A stretch of 64,000 nucleotides of DNA from positions 354,872 to 418,871 of the forward strand of contig NZ_JACIEF010000001.1 of NCBI RefSeq assembly GCF_014196715.1, given 5' to 3'. The notes below the pieces were generated by a model. It had not been told where the DNA came from, did no database searches, and worked only from the letters and a program-made list of their open reading frames with translations. The DNA comes from Pedobacter zeae. GTDB lineage: Bacteria; Bacteroidota; Bacteroidia; Sphingobacteriales; Sphingobacteriaceae. Of the stretch, positions 1 through 9,082 are shown piece after piece. Numbering within the stretch: position 1 is the first letter of the stretch; every line of letters starts with the position of its first letter. Both the position numbers and the translations under genes were made by a program.

Positions 1-291
1 CTGATATTCTTTATCTGATATCAAAGTCCTATGTTTCATTTTCCTTAAAAAGGATTTTGTTTCCAGAATTGAGCCACGGCTATAGTAACAGAAATTTTTA
101 TTTTCCTTAAAATGATAACGCCCGTAACCTTCTGCAATATTTGCACTGATAGAATCAGCAGATCTGCAAACCTGCTTTCCAATGGTATCTTTAGAGAAAA
201 GATCCCATGTAGTCGTAATGTCCCAAATTTCATTCGACAAATCTTCAGCGAGAAGATACACTTCCAAATCTTCAAGTTTGTTGTAACTCAT
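1..291 (-). CDS. S23-family four-helix bundle protein (partial, 3' end outside window)
   Basis: The frame is open from an ATG at 291..289 to the window edge, giving 97 residues with no stop. The product matches what I know of the S23 (23S rRNA intervening-sequence) four-helix bundle family: an N-terminal helix with YNKLEDLEVYLLA, then the family hallmark SISANIAEGYGR near residues 52-63, followed by a tyrosine-rich helix start (NFCYYSRGSIL). Family members are usually about 115-130 residues, so roughly the last quarter is missing. Their cellular role is unclear; they resemble the Avd accessory protein of diversity-generating retroelements, but nothing else of such an element is in view. The gene lies 112 bp downstream of thyA in the same direction. 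The family call is confident, the function is unknown. Confidence 0.85.
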   Translation of the reverse strand, partial: MSYNKLEDLEVYLLAEDLSNEIWDITTTWDLFSKDTIGKQVCRSADSISANIAEGYGRYHFKENKNFCYYSRGSILETKSFLRKMKHRTLISDKEYQ

Positions 292-349
292 AATTGTTCT
301 TTTTTATTAAATTAATTACAAGGGATGACTTGAAATATTTGCCTCTAAT

Positions 350-404
350 AATGAACGATTGAACAACTCAACTAATGAACAATTGAACCAATGAACGATT
401 GAAC
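350..404. repeat. Three copies of a 15-bp direct repeat
   Basis: The word AATGAACGATTGAAC occurs at 350..364 and 390..404, and a one-base variant (AATGAACAATTGAAC) at 374..388. The last copy touches the stop codon of thyA. Similar low-complexity words (ATTGAACAACTGAAC type) recur near 41890. This is an intergenic word repeat of unknown role between thyA and the S23-family gene. Confidence 0.8.
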
Positions 405-1198
405 TACACCGCCACCACGCCTTTAATATGCGGATGTGCCTCATAATTTTCGAGTGTAAAATCGTCAAACTTGAAATCGAAAATGCTTTTTACCTCTGGA
501 TTGATTTTCATGGTTGGAAGCGGCTTAGGCTCGCGGCTTAACTGCAGGTTGGCCTGTTCGATGTGGTTGTTATACAGGTGGGCATCGCCGAGGGTGTGGA
601 TAAAATCTCCGGCTTCAAGCCCACACACCTGTGCCACCATCATGGTTAATAAAGCATAAGAAGCAATATTAAAAGGTACACCAAGGAAAATATCGGCGCT
701 GCGCTGATACAGCTGGCAACTTAACTTACCATCGGCCACGTAAAATTGAAAAAAAGCATGACAAGGGGGTAATGCCATATTTTCGATTTCAGCTACATTC
801 CAGGCAGAAACAATAATCCTGCGCGAATCGGGGTTGTTTTTGATCGTGTTGATGATGTTTGTGATCTGGTCGATATGCTGCCCGTCGGGTGTTGGCCAGC
901 TTCTCCATTGCGAGCCGTAAACCGGTCCCAGGTTGCCATTTTCATCGGCCCACTCATCCCAGATGCGCACACCGTTATCTTTAAGGTATTTAATGTTGGT
1001 ATCGCCGCTCAAGAACCAGATCAGTTCGTGAATGATAGATTTTAAATGCAGTTTTTTTGTGGTTACCATCGGAAAACCCTCTTGCAGGTTAAAACGCATC
1101 TGGTAGCCAAATACACTTATTGTTCCCGTGCCGGTACGGTCGTGCTTTTGAGCGCCGTGATCCAGCACATGCTGCATTAAATCTAAATATTGTTTCAT
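404..1198 (-). CDS. thyA: Thymidylate synthase
   Basis: ThyA makes dTMP from dUMP in the cytoplasm, using methylene-tetrahydrofolate as carbon donor and reductant. The 264-residue protein has the usual length for bacterial ThyA. Visible motifs are the N-terminal [13 protein letters not shown], the catalytic-cysteine segment [12 protein letters not shown], and [20 protein letters not shown], which binds nucleotide and folate. The C-terminus ends in AV as in most ThyA proteins. ThyA converts the cofactor to dihydrofolate, so a dihydrofolate reductase is needed; none is adjacent in this window, where a S23-family gene follows instead. The start ATG fits the family N-terminus. Very sure. Confidence 0.98.
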   Translation of the reverse strand: MKQYLDLMQHVLDHGAQKHDRTGTGTISVFGYQMRFNLQEGFPMVTTKKLHLKSIIHELIWFLSGDTNIKYLKDNGVRIWDEWADENGNLGPVYGSQWRSWPTPDGQHIDQITNIINTIKNNPDSRRIIVSAWNVAEIENMALPPCHAFFQFYVADGKLSCQLYQRSADIFLGVPFNIASYALLTMMVAQVCGLEAGDFIHTLGDAHLYNNHIEQANLQLSREPKPLPTMKINPEVKSIFDFKFDDFTLENYEAHPHIKGVVAV

Positions 1199-1357
1199 AC
1201 TGTTCTGATAATTTACAAATATCTAAAATTTATCAGCTGTTGTAAATCATTTTTATAAACACTGTTCACTTACTAACATTGTAATGATAATTGTTTTTAA
1301 AGCATATTGAAATCTGATGTTTTAAGGGCTTAACTATTAATACAAGCAGCAACAATC

Positions 1358-1465
1358 CCCTTAGCCCCGGGTTGAGCGGCTACCCTGCAGCGAGGAGATA
1401 GGACAAAGCGAAGCGTAAAAGCGGAATATGGGAAGAAACGGAATAATAGCTACTGCCATTGCGCT
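1358..1465 (+). repeat. Dispersed intergenic element, copy 1
   Basis: A GC-richer block in AT-rich spacer, starting around TTAGCCCCGGGTTGAG and ending near CATTGCGCTCCAAAAC. The order of its words (GGTTGAGCGG, CTGCAGCGAGGAGATAGG, GACAAAGCGAAGCG, AGCGGAATATGGG, final TGCnnTTncnTCCAAAA) parallels other copies in this window near 23670, 30110, 30880, 37331-38285, 50940, 59013 and 60391. The copies are strongly diverged, so the family assignment is by eye. Confidence 0.55.
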
Positions 1466-1513
1466 CCAAAACATAAAAATACTGTTAAAGCCCATGGAGT
1501 AAAAAACACTTTG

Positions 1514-1521
1514 TATGTTTG
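1514..1521 (+). promoter_or_regulatory. Predicted -7 box of the ispE promoter
   Basis: TATGTTTG is an exact match to the Bacteroidota -7 consensus TAnnTTTG and lies 68 bp before the ispE start codon. The -33 position is weak (CTGTTAAAG near 1481). It implies a leader of roughly 60 nt. Confidence 0.55.
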
Positions 1522-1589
1522 CAGAATGAGCCAACTGCTGGTTTTTGCATGATGGCCTCAGGACTTAAAACTCACGACTCAGGATTACC

Positions 1590-2393
1590 ATGCTAGCTTT
1601 TCCCAACGCAAAAATAAACTTAGGTTTAAACATCACCGAAAAACGTGCTGATGGTTATCACAACCTCGAAACTGTTTTTTATCCGGTCAGCATTAAAGAT
1701 TCGGTCGAAATTACCGATGCTGCAGTAACCTCTTGCAAAATACATGGCATCGATATCCCTGGCGATGCGAACGATAACCTCTGTTTTAAAGCTTACCAGT
1801 TGCTGAAAAATGATTTCGATATCCCTGCACAGCAGATCAGTTTATTAAAGAACATCCCCGTAGGAGCGGGGTTAGGCGGGGGATCGGCAGACTGTGCCTT
1901 TCTGATCAAACTGTTGAATGAAAAATTTAGCTTGGGGTTATCTGTTGGTAAAATGGAAGATTACGCACGTCAGCTGGGTGCCGATTGTGCCTTCTTTATT
2001 GAAAATAAACCTGTTTATGCCTATAATAAGGGGGATGAATTTGAAAAATGCGAAGTAGATTTGTCATCCTGGTTTAAAGTTTTAGTAAAACCGCCGGTAC
2101 ATGTCAGTACTGGCGATGCTTATGCACATGTAAAACCTCAAAAACCTTTGCAATCGTTAAAAGAAATCATACATTTGCATCCAACAACATGGAAATATAA
2201 GGTTATCAACGATTTCGAATTATCCGTTTTCGCTAAATATCCCCAAATTCGTCAAATAAAAACCAGTTTATACGATGCAGGCGCAACATTCGCTTTGATG
2301 AGTGGCAGCGGCTCTTCTGTTTTTGCAATTTTCGACCATCCGGTTAAATTGCCAGAACTGGAAAAAAATAACTTAGTATTTTATGGTATTTAA
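1590..2393 (+). CDS. ispE: 4-diphosphocytidyl-2-C-methyl-D-erythritol kinase
   Basis: IspE phosphorylates the 2-hydroxyl of CDP-methylerythritol with ATP in the MEP pathway of isoprenoid synthesis. The protein (267 residues) is a GHMP-superfamily kinase. The N-terminal FPNAKINLGLNITEKRADGYH is the substrate-binding start, and the ATP loop PVGAGLGGGSADCAF lies near residues 90-104. The C-terminal glycine-rich segment ALMSGSGSSVFAIF is also typical. The length is slightly short of the common 270-290 but complete. It stands as a single gene with its own promoter box upstream; the next gene starts 219 bp downstream. Very sure. Confidence 0.96.
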   Translation: MLAFPNAKINLGLNITEKRADGYHNLETVFYPVSIKDSVEITDAAVTSCKIHGIDIPGDANDNLCFKAYQLLKNDFDIPAQQISLLKNIPVGAGLGGGSADCAFLIKLLNEKFSLGLSVGKMEDYARQLGADCAFFIENKPVYAYNKGDEFEKCEVDLSSWFKVLVKPPVHVSTGDAYAHVKPQKPLQSLKEIIHLHPTTWKYKVINDFELSVFAKYPQIRQIKTSLYDAGATFALMSGSGSSVFAIFDHPVKLPELEKNNLVFYGI

Positions 2394-2612
2394 GCTGAGC
2401 GCATGGCGTGTAGCATTTGAATAGCAGGTAAGGTTGAAAGGTTGAAAGATTTTGGGCGCTTAATATGCCTTGCGCTTCAGATCTGACATCTTGATACCAG
2501 TAGGAATAAATTTAAACAGAGGTGGATGGTAGAGGGCGTAAGGTATAAGATTTAAAGAGGACTTAAGTCTCATACCTCACATCTCCTATCTCAGGTACCA
2601 ATAGGACACAAC

Positions 2613-3032
2613 ATGAACATAAATCTAATCCGTAAGAGCGGTAAATTTAATTTTGAGGCAGAAAACGAAAGCGGTTTTACGGTAGAGTTGGATGCAAAAG
2701 CTGCAATAGGTGGCCAGGGGAAAGGTTTCAGACCAATGGAAATGCTGTTGGTTGGCCTGGGTGGTTGCAGTGGAATTGATATGGTAAATGTATTAACCAA
2801 ACAGAAGGAACCGCTTGATGATATTAAAATTGCCATAAAAGCAACACGCAGGGATGAAGAAATGCCCCCGATTTTTGATGTAATCGATATTCACTTCGAT
2901 CTTTTTGGCGATTTAAGCGTTAACAAGGTTGAGCGCGCATTACAAATGACTTTCGATAAATATTGCTCGGTATCGAATATTTTAGGCCGGTCGGCAACCA
3001 TTAATTTTACTTACAACATCAATAAGGTTTAA
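2613..3032 (+). CDS. OsmC family peroxiredoxin-like protein
   Basis: A 139-residue OsmC/Ohr-fold protein, a family of thiol-dependent peroxide or organic-hydroperoxide reductases acting in the cytosol. The fold signature is visible: GKGFRPMEMLLVGLGGCSGIDMV carries the first redox cysteine in the central helix (near residue 54), and FDKYCSVSNILG carries the second (near residue 121). It resembles the YhfA-like branch more than Ohr because the first cysteine is in GGCSGIDM and not in the ACF context of Ohr, but I cannot assign a substrate. It sits between ispE and metZ in the same direction, with word-repeat spacers on both sides, so it is probably transcribed on its own. Confidence 0.9.
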   Translation: MNINLIRKSGKFNFEAENESGFTVELDAKAAIGGQGKGFRPMEMLLVGLGGCSGIDMVNVLTKQKEPLDDIKIAIKATRRDEEMPPIFDVIDIHFDLFGDLSVNKVERALQMTFDKYCSVSNILGRSATINFTYNINKV

Positions 3033-3116
3033 GGTAGAGGGTTTAAGGTTTAGGGATAGAATCCCAAATCTTATGTCTCAACCTCACAAATCTCCATACT
3101 CATATCATATATTATA

Positions 3117-4283
3117 ATGAAATCTGAAAATTTTGAAACCATAGCTATACGCACTCAAACCGAACGCAGCTTACACAAGGAGCATTCATCGCCAATTTAC
3201 CTTACTTCGAGTTATAAGTTCGAAGATGCGGAAGAAATGCGTGCTTTATTTGCCAACGAAAAAGAAGGGAATGTTTATAGCCGTTATTCAAATCCAAATA
3301 CCTCAGAGTTTATCGATAAAATGTGCCTTTTAGAAGGTGCTGAAGACGGTTTTGCAACCGCAACAGGTATGGCAGCCATTTTTACCACTTTTGGTGCTTT
3401 CTTGAAAAATGGCGATCACCTGGTGTCCAGTAGATCGGTTTTTGGTTCAACGCACCAATTATTAACCAATGTTTTTTCAAACTGGGGCGTAACTTTCGAT
3501 TATGCGGATTTGGATAAACCTCAGGATTGGGAAGCACTGATTAAGCCAAACACTAAAATGATTTTTGTTGAAACCCCGTCAAATCCGGGTATCGACATCA
3601 TCGACCTGGAATTTTTGGGCGGTCTGGCTAAAAAACACAATTTATTGCTGGTGGTTGATAATTGTTTTGCTACACCTTACCTGCAACAGCCAATTAAATA
3701 TGGTGCGCATATTTCTATCCACTCGGCTACCAAGTATATCGATGGGCAGGGCCGTGTATTAGGTGGCATTATTTTAGGTACAAAAGAGTTAATTGCAGAA
3801 GTGGTAGGTTTCGCCCGCCATAGCGGACCGGCTTTATCGCCTTTTAACGCCTGGATTTTATCTAAAAGCTTGGAAACGCTGGCCATTCGTATGGACCGTC
3901 ATTGCGAAAATGCTTTAAAAGTTGCCGAATATTTAGAAAAACATCCTAAAATCAAATTGGTGAAATATCCGTTTCTGCCATCGCATCCGCAGTACGAAAT
4001 CGCTAAAAAACAAATGAAACAGGGTGGAGGTATTGTAACCATTGTGGTTCAAGGCGGTATTGATGCGGCCCGCAAGTTTATGGATGGCCTGAAAATGTTT
4101 TCGATCTCAGCCAACCTGGCCGATACACGTTCAATCGCAACACACCCGGCTACAAGTACACACAGCAAACTTACCGAAGAACAACGTAACGAAGTAGGTA
4201 TTGAGCAGGGGTCCATTCGTTTATCAATCGGTTTAGAGCATATCAACGATATTTTGGCCGATATTGAGCAGGCTTTGGCTTAG
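3117..4283 (+). CDS. metZ: O-succinylhomoserine sulfhydrylase (Cys/Met metabolism PLP enzyme)
   Basis: A 388-residue member of the gamma-family of PLP enzymes, which includes cystathionine gamma-synthase and O-succinyl- or O-acetylhomoserine sulfhydrylase. The PLP lysine is in HSATKYIDGQGRVLGG (near residue 208). Other family segments are YSRYSNPNT, ATGMAAI and the C-terminal QGSIRLSIGLEHINDI. The N-terminus ETIAIRTQTERS and the GQGRVLGG context after the lysine resemble MetZ proteins, which form homocysteine directly from activated homoserine and sulfide. MetB or MetY activity cannot be excluded from sequence alone. A strong hairpin terminator follows. Confidence 0.88.
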   Translation: MKSENFETIAIRTQTERSLHKEHSSPIYLTSSYKFEDAEEMRALFANEKEGNVYSRYSNPNTSEFIDKMCLLEGAEDGFATATGMAAIFTTFGAFLKNGDHLVSSRSVFGSTHQLLTNVFSNWGVTFDYADLDKPQDWEALIKPNTKMIFVETPSNPGIDIIDLEFLGGLAKKHNLLLVVDNCFATPYLQQPIKYGAHISIHSATKYIDGQGRVLGGIILGTKELIAEVVGFARHSGPALSPFNAWILSKSLETLAIRMDRHCENALKVAEYLEKHPKIKLVKYPFLPSHPQYEIAKKQMKQGGGIVTIVVQGGIDAARKFMDGLKMFSISANLADTRSIATHPATSTHSKLTEEQRNEVGIEQGSIRLSIGLEHINDILADIEQALA

Positions 4284-4303
4284 TAACTGCTGTGAATCAG
4301 ATA

Positions 4304-4336
4304 AAAAATGGAGCTTGTTATGCAAGCTCCATTTTT
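4304..4336 (+). terminator. Intrinsic terminator after metZ
   Basis: A perfect 14-bp inverted repeat (arms 4304..4317 and 4323..4336, loop TTATG) with a GC-rich core (GGAGCTTG) and a T run on the 3' side. The A run on the other side would let it stop transcription from the converging lipoprotein gene too. Confidence 0.9.
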
Positions 4337-4489
4337 GTGTTGTCACGTTGAGCCTGTCGAAACGCTACCGAAAACATTTCGGATTCTTCAATAAGCTATC
4401 AATTAAAGATTTTATACGCATAGATCGTCATTGAGAGGAGTAACGGACGATGTTCGATCAGATTCTCTTTTTGTTTGGCCTTGATCCTG

Positions 4490-5746
4490 CTATTCGTATT
4501 TCGAAAAATCTACCGCAAATATGCAACGGTTAACCTGACTGCCGTTACTGGCACCGGCATTGGGTTCAAATTCTGTTAAACTCCATAAGTATCCGTATTG
4601 TGCTTCGAAATATAACGATTCGGCGCCGTAGGGCCATCTGTACCGCACAGTATTGGTATCGCCATCGGTGTATCTGGCTAAACGGGCTGTTGATCCATAC
4701 GATTCGCTTGGCGATCCGGTGCAGGAAAGCCAGGTTCTGTTACCTTTTCTAAAAACACCCTGTATGCCATGCGCATGATCGGAAGTAAATAAACTGTTTT
4801 TAGGGATTACCGTTTGAATGCCCGAATTTTGCAACTCGCCTGATGCATTAATAGGGAATCCGAAAATTTTGGGTACAATCGATGCATCTGCGCTTCCGGC
4901 GTAGTATTGGCCTGTCCACAATTGGTTATTTTCATAATTTACCTGAACGGTAGAAAATGGGTCGGCATCGTTAATTTTATAATAACCTACCTGTGGCAGG
5001 ATGTAGCGGTAATTAAAAGCATAAAGATTACCACTGGCATCTTTACCACATTTACTCTCGGTGCCCGTCCCGGTGGTTACTTCAATAATTTTATCTAAAT
5101 CAAATACCCTCAATCCGAGGCTGGTACTGCTTAAATAAATTTTACCATTAAAGTAGGCTATTCCACCTGCATGTACGTTTAAAGGGGCGTAAGTGCCGTA
5201 TTGGGTATAATCTAAAGTGCCTGTGGGCAGGTTAGGCTGTACCAGTAAAATGTGCCGGTAGGTTAAATAAGTGCTCGAGCTCGGGCTGATGTCGATCAGG
5301 GTAATTCTCGATCCTTTACTTTCAGCAGCATCTTTGGCATACCAGCTTACCAGTAAATAACGCACTCCATTTCTGGAGAAACCGGCAATTCCCTGAGGGC
5401 GCCAGATGGATGTGGTTTCATCATCCTCATTCCATCTAATACCACGCACCCTGTTTTCTTCCGGAATGTTAAAGCCATATACCTCGGTGTAAGCACTTCC
5501 GCCGATGGCCACCCGGTTTTTGTCAACTTGGCTTGGATTTAAAAAAGCGAATCCGGTATTGATGTAACTGGAGGTATTCGTGTAGGCATTAACACTTGCT
5601 GCCGCGCTGGTTCCGGCAGTTGTAGCCATAAGGCTGTTTTTCTTTTGGCTGGTGGTACTGGTTTGTTCTTCAGTAAGGGTGTTCTTTTGGCAGGAAACGG
5701 CGAACAGGCACGAGGCCAACAGTAACCGGAGCATGGTTTTTTTCAT
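4490..5746 (-). CDS. Uncharacterised secreted lipoprotein, propeller-like
   Basis: I do not recognise this 418-residue protein. It starts with a lipoprotein signal peptide, MKKTMLRLLLASCLFAVSCQ, with the lipidated cysteine predicted at 19 and a polar linker rich in Thr, Ser and Ala to about residue 60. The rest is rich in aromatic residues and beta-type segments such as WRPQGIAGFSRNG, GGIAYFNGKIYLSST and LRVFDLDKIIEV, suggesting a beta-propeller that may bind a ligand or glycan on the cell surface. No catalytic motif is evident. It converges with metZ, and no clear terminator of its own was seen. The exported location is well supported; the fold is inference. Confidence 0.8.
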   Translation of the reverse strand: MKKTMLRLLLASCLFAVSCQKNTLTEEQTSTTSQKKNSLMATTAGTSAAASVNAYTNTSSYINTGFAFLNPSQVDKNRVAIGGSAYTEVYGFNIPEENRVRGIRWNEDDETTSIWRPQGIAGFSRNGVRYLLVSWYAKDAAESKGSRITLIDISPSSSTYLTYRHILLVQPNLPTGTLDYTQYGTYAPLNVHAGGIAYFNGKIYLSSTSLGLRVFDLDKIIEVTTGTGTESKCGKDASGNLYAFNYRYILPQVGYYKINDADPFSTVQVNYENNQLWTGQYYAGSADASIVPKIFGFPINASGELQNSGIQTVIPKNSLFTSDHAHGIQGVFRKGNRTWLSCTGSPSESYGSTARLARYTDGDTNTVRYRWPYGAESLYFEAQYGYLWSLTEFEPNAGASNGSQVNRCIFAVDFSKYE

Positions 5747-5882
5747 GATTTTTTAAGGTTAACAGGTTGTAAGGTTAAAAATTATGCTTGTAAAACCCGA
5801 ACAAGTTAGGTTGTGGATATAAACTTAACAATCAGCACATGTTAAGGATTGGTTATGTTTAAGCTATTTTCTCCGAAAAAAC

Positions 5883-5890
5883 TATATTTG
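5883..5890 (+). promoter_or_regulatory. Predicted -7 box of the GH20 gene
   Basis: TATATTTG matches the Bacteroidota -7 consensus exactly and ends 23 bp before the ATG at 5914. The expected -33 position holds only GTTTAAG, a partial match. Confidence 0.6.
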
Positions 5891-5913
5891 ACCGACGATC
5901 AAAATGTACCTTA

Positions 5914-8163
5914 ATGAGCATAAAGAAAATTAGCGCTTTATTCGGCTTTGCCCTTTTATTAACTGCCAAATTTAACTTTGCCCAGGAGCTTGGTATACTT
6001 CCTCAGCCAGAATCTGTTAAAGTCCTTCAGGGTAAATTTGTGTTCTCCGGAAATACAGCCATTGTTGATAAAGAAAGTATTTTTTCCATTGCCGCTCAGG
6101 AAATTAAGCTGTTGAAAAAAAACAGGACTGGCGGGCTAAGCAATCAGCTGGTTTTTACCCGTGATGCAAGCTTAAAGCCAGAGGCCTATCGCTTAAAAAT
6201 ATTGCCTGAACAAATAACCATTACAGCTAGTAATAAACTGGGAGCTTTCTGGGCCGTTCAAACGCTTAAGCAGTTGGCCGGAACGAACGCCTTTAAAACC
6301 AAAAACACCTGGGTATTGCCTGCGCTCGAAATCAACGATCAGCCTAAATTTTCGTGGCGCGGTGTGCATTTAGATGTTTCCCGTCATTTTTTCGATATCG
6401 ATTATCTTCATCGTTTTATCGATCGGCTTGCCTTTTACAAGTTTAATAAATTTCATTGGCACCTTACCGACGACCAGGGATGGCGGATTGAAATTAAGAA
6501 ATACCCTGAGTTAACGGCAAAAGGGGCATGGAGAAAATTAAATAATCAGGATTCTGCCTGCTTAAAACTGGCAACTACCAATCCGGATTACCGTATTCCG
6601 GAGAAACATTTCAAAATGATCGACGGGGAAAAAATGTATGGCGGGTTTTACACGCAGGAGCAGGTTAAAGAACTGGTATCGTATGCGGCCGGTAAAGGCA
6701 TTGAAATTATCCCAGAGATCGATATGCCCGGCCACATGCAAGCGGCAACCAGGCTTTTTCCATGGCTAACTTCTACAGGATCGGTACAAAAAGAAAAAAA
6801 CTTTACCGATCCGGTCTGTCCCTGTAAAGAAACTACTTTTGAGTTTGCTGAACATATTTTTAAGGAAGTTGCGCAGCTGTTTCCATCAAAATATATCCAT
6901 TTGGGGGCAGATGAGGTTGAAAAAAGCAGCTGGAAGAATATTCCTGAATGTGAGGCCTTAATGAAGCACGAAAACCTTAAAAACATTGATGAAATACAGA
7001 GCTATTTTGTAAAGCGGATGGAAAAATATTTTCATAGCCTGGGCAAAGAACTGATTGGCTGGGATGAAATTCTGGATGGTGGTATTTCTCCAACCGCTAC
7101 TCTAATGTATTGGCGTACCTGGGTGCCAACAGCTCCTAAACACGCAGCAGAAAAAGGTAACCCGATCATCATGACCCCGGGCGAATATTGCTATTTTGAT
7201 GCACAGCAGGATAGCCATTCGCTCCAAAAGGTGTATAGCTTCAATCCGGTTGGTTTCGGACTCAATGAAAGCGAGCAGCAATACGTTTTAGGCGGGCAGG
7301 CCAACATCTGGACGGAGTATATTCCATCAGAACAACGATTGGAATATATGCTTTTCCCACGTATGTTAGCTATGAGCGAAGTTTTATGGGGTCATCAGCA
7401 GGATTTTAAAACCTTTAGCCGGAAAATGGATCGGCAGTTTACAGTTTTAGATGCCATGCGCATCAATTACCGCTTTACCGACCTCAAAGGCTTTGCCGAA
7501 AATAATGTCTTCCTGAAATCGGCATATCTGAACATTGAAGCACCAAAAAATGCGGTGGTGCATTATACTACCGATGGAAGTACACCGAAAATTAGCGCCC
7601 CCAAGTATACCAAACCAATCTACATTGATAAAACCCAAACCATAAAAGCTGCAATATTTGGTGCTGACGGTAGGATGGGCGATGTTTTTACAGCAAATTA
7701 TGTGCAAACCGGTTATGTTGATGCGGTATCGCTTAAAAATCCAAAACCGGGCTTAAACTTTAGCTATTATCCTAAATTTTATAAAGCAGTAAACTTAATT
7801 TCGGAAGCCGATAAAACCAAAACCGCAACTACTGCAGCGATCGAAATTCCGGTTGAAGATAAAGCAGGTAGCTTTGCCACCCGCCATCAGGGCTATTTTT
7901 ATGCTGCTGAAGATGGTATTTATTCGTTTTTCCTCCGTTCGGATGACGGCAGTGTATTGAAAATACAAAACAAAACCCTGGTCGATAATGATGGAATGCA
8001 CTTTGCAATCGAAAAATCAGCTCAGATCGCGCTTAAAAAAGGCTATCATCCGTTCGAGCTGTTATTCCTGGAAGGTGGGGGTGGTTATACCCTGCAACTG
8101 GAATATAGTTTGGGAGCATCGAAACGTAAAGCAGTTTCGGCAAGTGATTTCGTTATAGAATAG
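5914..8163 (+). CDS. Beta-N-acetylhexosaminidase, GH20, with chitobiase C-terminal and PA14-like domains
   Basis: An exported exo-hexosaminidase of 749 residues that should remove terminal GlcNAc or GalNAc from chitin fragments, glycans or peptidoglycan pieces. A signal peptide (MSIKKISALFGFALLLTAKF, cut after FAQ) is followed by the small GH20b domain (about 25-145) and the catalytic barrel (about 147-510). GVHLDVSRHFF and FHWHLTDDQGWRIEIKKYP are hallmark strands, and HLGADEVEKSSW carries the substrate-assisted pair D333-E334. After the barrel come a chitobiase/hexosaminidase C-terminal domain (YTTDGSTPKISAPKY, about 545-590) and a PA14-like carbohydrate-binding domain (about 610-749; FLRSDDGSVLKIQNK). 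The PA14 addition is common in this phylum. Confidence 0.95.
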   Translation: MSIKKISALFGFALLLTAKFNFAQELGILPQPESVKVLQGKFVFSGNTAIVDKESIFSIAAQEIKLLKKNRTGGLSNQLVFTRDASLKPEAYRLKILPEQITITASNKLGAFWAVQTLKQLAGTNAFKTKNTWVLPALEINDQPKFSWRGVHLDVSRHFFDIDYLHRFIDRLAFYKFNKFHWHLTDDQGWRIEIKKYPELTAKGAWRKLNNQDSACLKLATTNPDYRIPEKHFKMIDGEKMYGGFYTQEQVKELVSYAAGKGIEIIPEIDMPGHMQAATRLFPWLTSTGSVQKEKNFTDPVCPCKETTFEFAEHIFKEVAQLFPSKYIHLGADEVEKSSWKNIPECEALMKHENLKNIDEIQSYFVKRMEKYFHSLGKELIGWDEILDGGISPTATLMYWRTWVPTAPKHAAEKGNPIIMTPGEYCYFDAQQDSHSLQKVYSFNPVGFGLNESEQQYVLGGQANIWTEYIPSEQRLEYMLFPRMLAMSEVLWGHQQDFKTFSRKMDRQFTVLDAMRINYRFTDLKGFAENNVFLKSAYLNIEAPKNAVVHYTTDGSTPKISAPKYTKPIYIDKTQTIKAAIFGADGRMGDVFTANYVQTGYVDAVSLKNPKPGLNFSYYPKFYKAVNLISEADKTKTATTAAIEIPVEDKAGSFATRHQGYFYAAEDGIYSFFLRSDDGSVLKIQNKTLVDNDGMHFAIEKSAQIALKKGYHPFELLFLEGGGGYTLQLEYSLGASKRKAVSASDFVIE

Positions 8164-8202
8164 TCGGGTTTAAAGCATATGCTCAGTTTCTAACCAACAG
8201 CC

Positions 8203-8892
8203 ATGAATGATCTGGAATTTATCCTTTCTGAACTGAAAGCCATAAGTGAGCCTGGCTATTTAAATAAAATGGCTCATTTTGGAATTGATATTTCCAAAGC
8301 TTACGGTATCCGGGTGCCGCATATTCGCAAGCTTGGCAAACAGATCGGCAAAAACCACGAACTCTCCTTGTTGCTGTGGGGAACGGGTTTTCATGAAGCG
8401 CGCTTGCTGGCCACTTTTATCGGCGATTTTAAACAGGTTACAGAAGCACAAATAAACGCGTGGACAAACGATTTCAGCTCCTGGGATATATGTGACCAGG
8501 CCTGCGGAAACCTTTTCGTTAAAACGCCTTATTTTAAGTCGAAGGTTTTGGAATTTACACAGGCCGATCCTGAATTTGTAAAACGGACCGGTTTTGTGCT
8601 CATGGCCGAAGCTGCTGTTCACCTCAAAAAAGAAACAGACGAAACCTTTCTTTCTTTTCTGCCCATTATTGAGCGTGAAGCTTACGATAACCGCAACTTC
8701 GTGAAAAAAGCCATGAACTGGGCACTCCGGCAGATCGGTAAACGCAATGCCCTTCTGCACGGGCATGCCATTGAAACGGCCTACAATATTCTTGCTCAAA
8801 ATAATAAAAAGGCTAATTGGGTAGCTTTAGATGCGTTAAGGGAGCTGAATAGCGATGGGGTTCTTGCCAAAATCAATAAGACTAAAGCTTAA
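8203..8892 (+). CDS. DNA alkylation repair protein, AlkD-like
   Basis: A 229-residue all-helical HEAT-like repeat protein of the AlkD/AlkC glycosylase superfamily, which excises alkylated purines such as 3- and 7-methylated bases. Family-typical segments are GIRVPHIRKLGKQIG, LLWGTGFHEARLLATF, DFSSWDICDQACGNLF and NFVKKAMNWALRQIGKRN. The tryptophan and aspartate of SSWDICD fit the AlkD active-site cleft, where W and D residues hold the lesion. It begins 39 bp after the GH20 gene in the same direction without an obvious terminator, so read-through is possible although the functions differ. Substrate range cannot be read from the sequence. Confidence 0.9.
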   Translation: MNDLEFILSELKAISEPGYLNKMAHFGIDISKAYGIRVPHIRKLGKQIGKNHELSLLLWGTGFHEARLLATFIGDFKQVTEAQINAWTNDFSSWDICDQACGNLFVKTPYFKSKVLEFTQADPEFVKRTGFVLMAEAAVHLKKETDETFLSFLPIIEREAYDNRNFVKKAMNWALRQIGKRNALLHGHAIETAYNILAQNNKKANWVALDALRELNSDGVLAKINKTKA

Positions 8893-9082
8893 AGACCAAA
8901 AGGCTGAAGGCTAAAATAGCTCTTCACATGCTTATTTCGTAAACAATGTACAGTGCTTTCCGTTAACGCTTTTTAACTGGCGCGCTAACGCTTCACCCAC
9001 TGCTCCATCACTTCTTATCTTACATCAATGCCGGGTTGGCAAATGCGCAGTAAATTTGTATCATAAACAAGAAAGGAAATTT

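Larger units (their letters stand above)
1199..1589. other. Intergenic region between divergent thyA and ispE
   Basis: These 391 bp hold no credible gene. They contain a copy of the dispersed intergenic element (about 1358..1465) and the likely ispE promoter (-7 box at 1514..1521). The AT-rich part next to thyA should hold its promoter, but I could not fix a clear -7 box there. Confidence 0.7.

Noticed and set aside
112..315. + strand frame opposite the S23-family gene
   Set aside because: Shadow of the real minus-strand coding sequence, which has the family hallmark.
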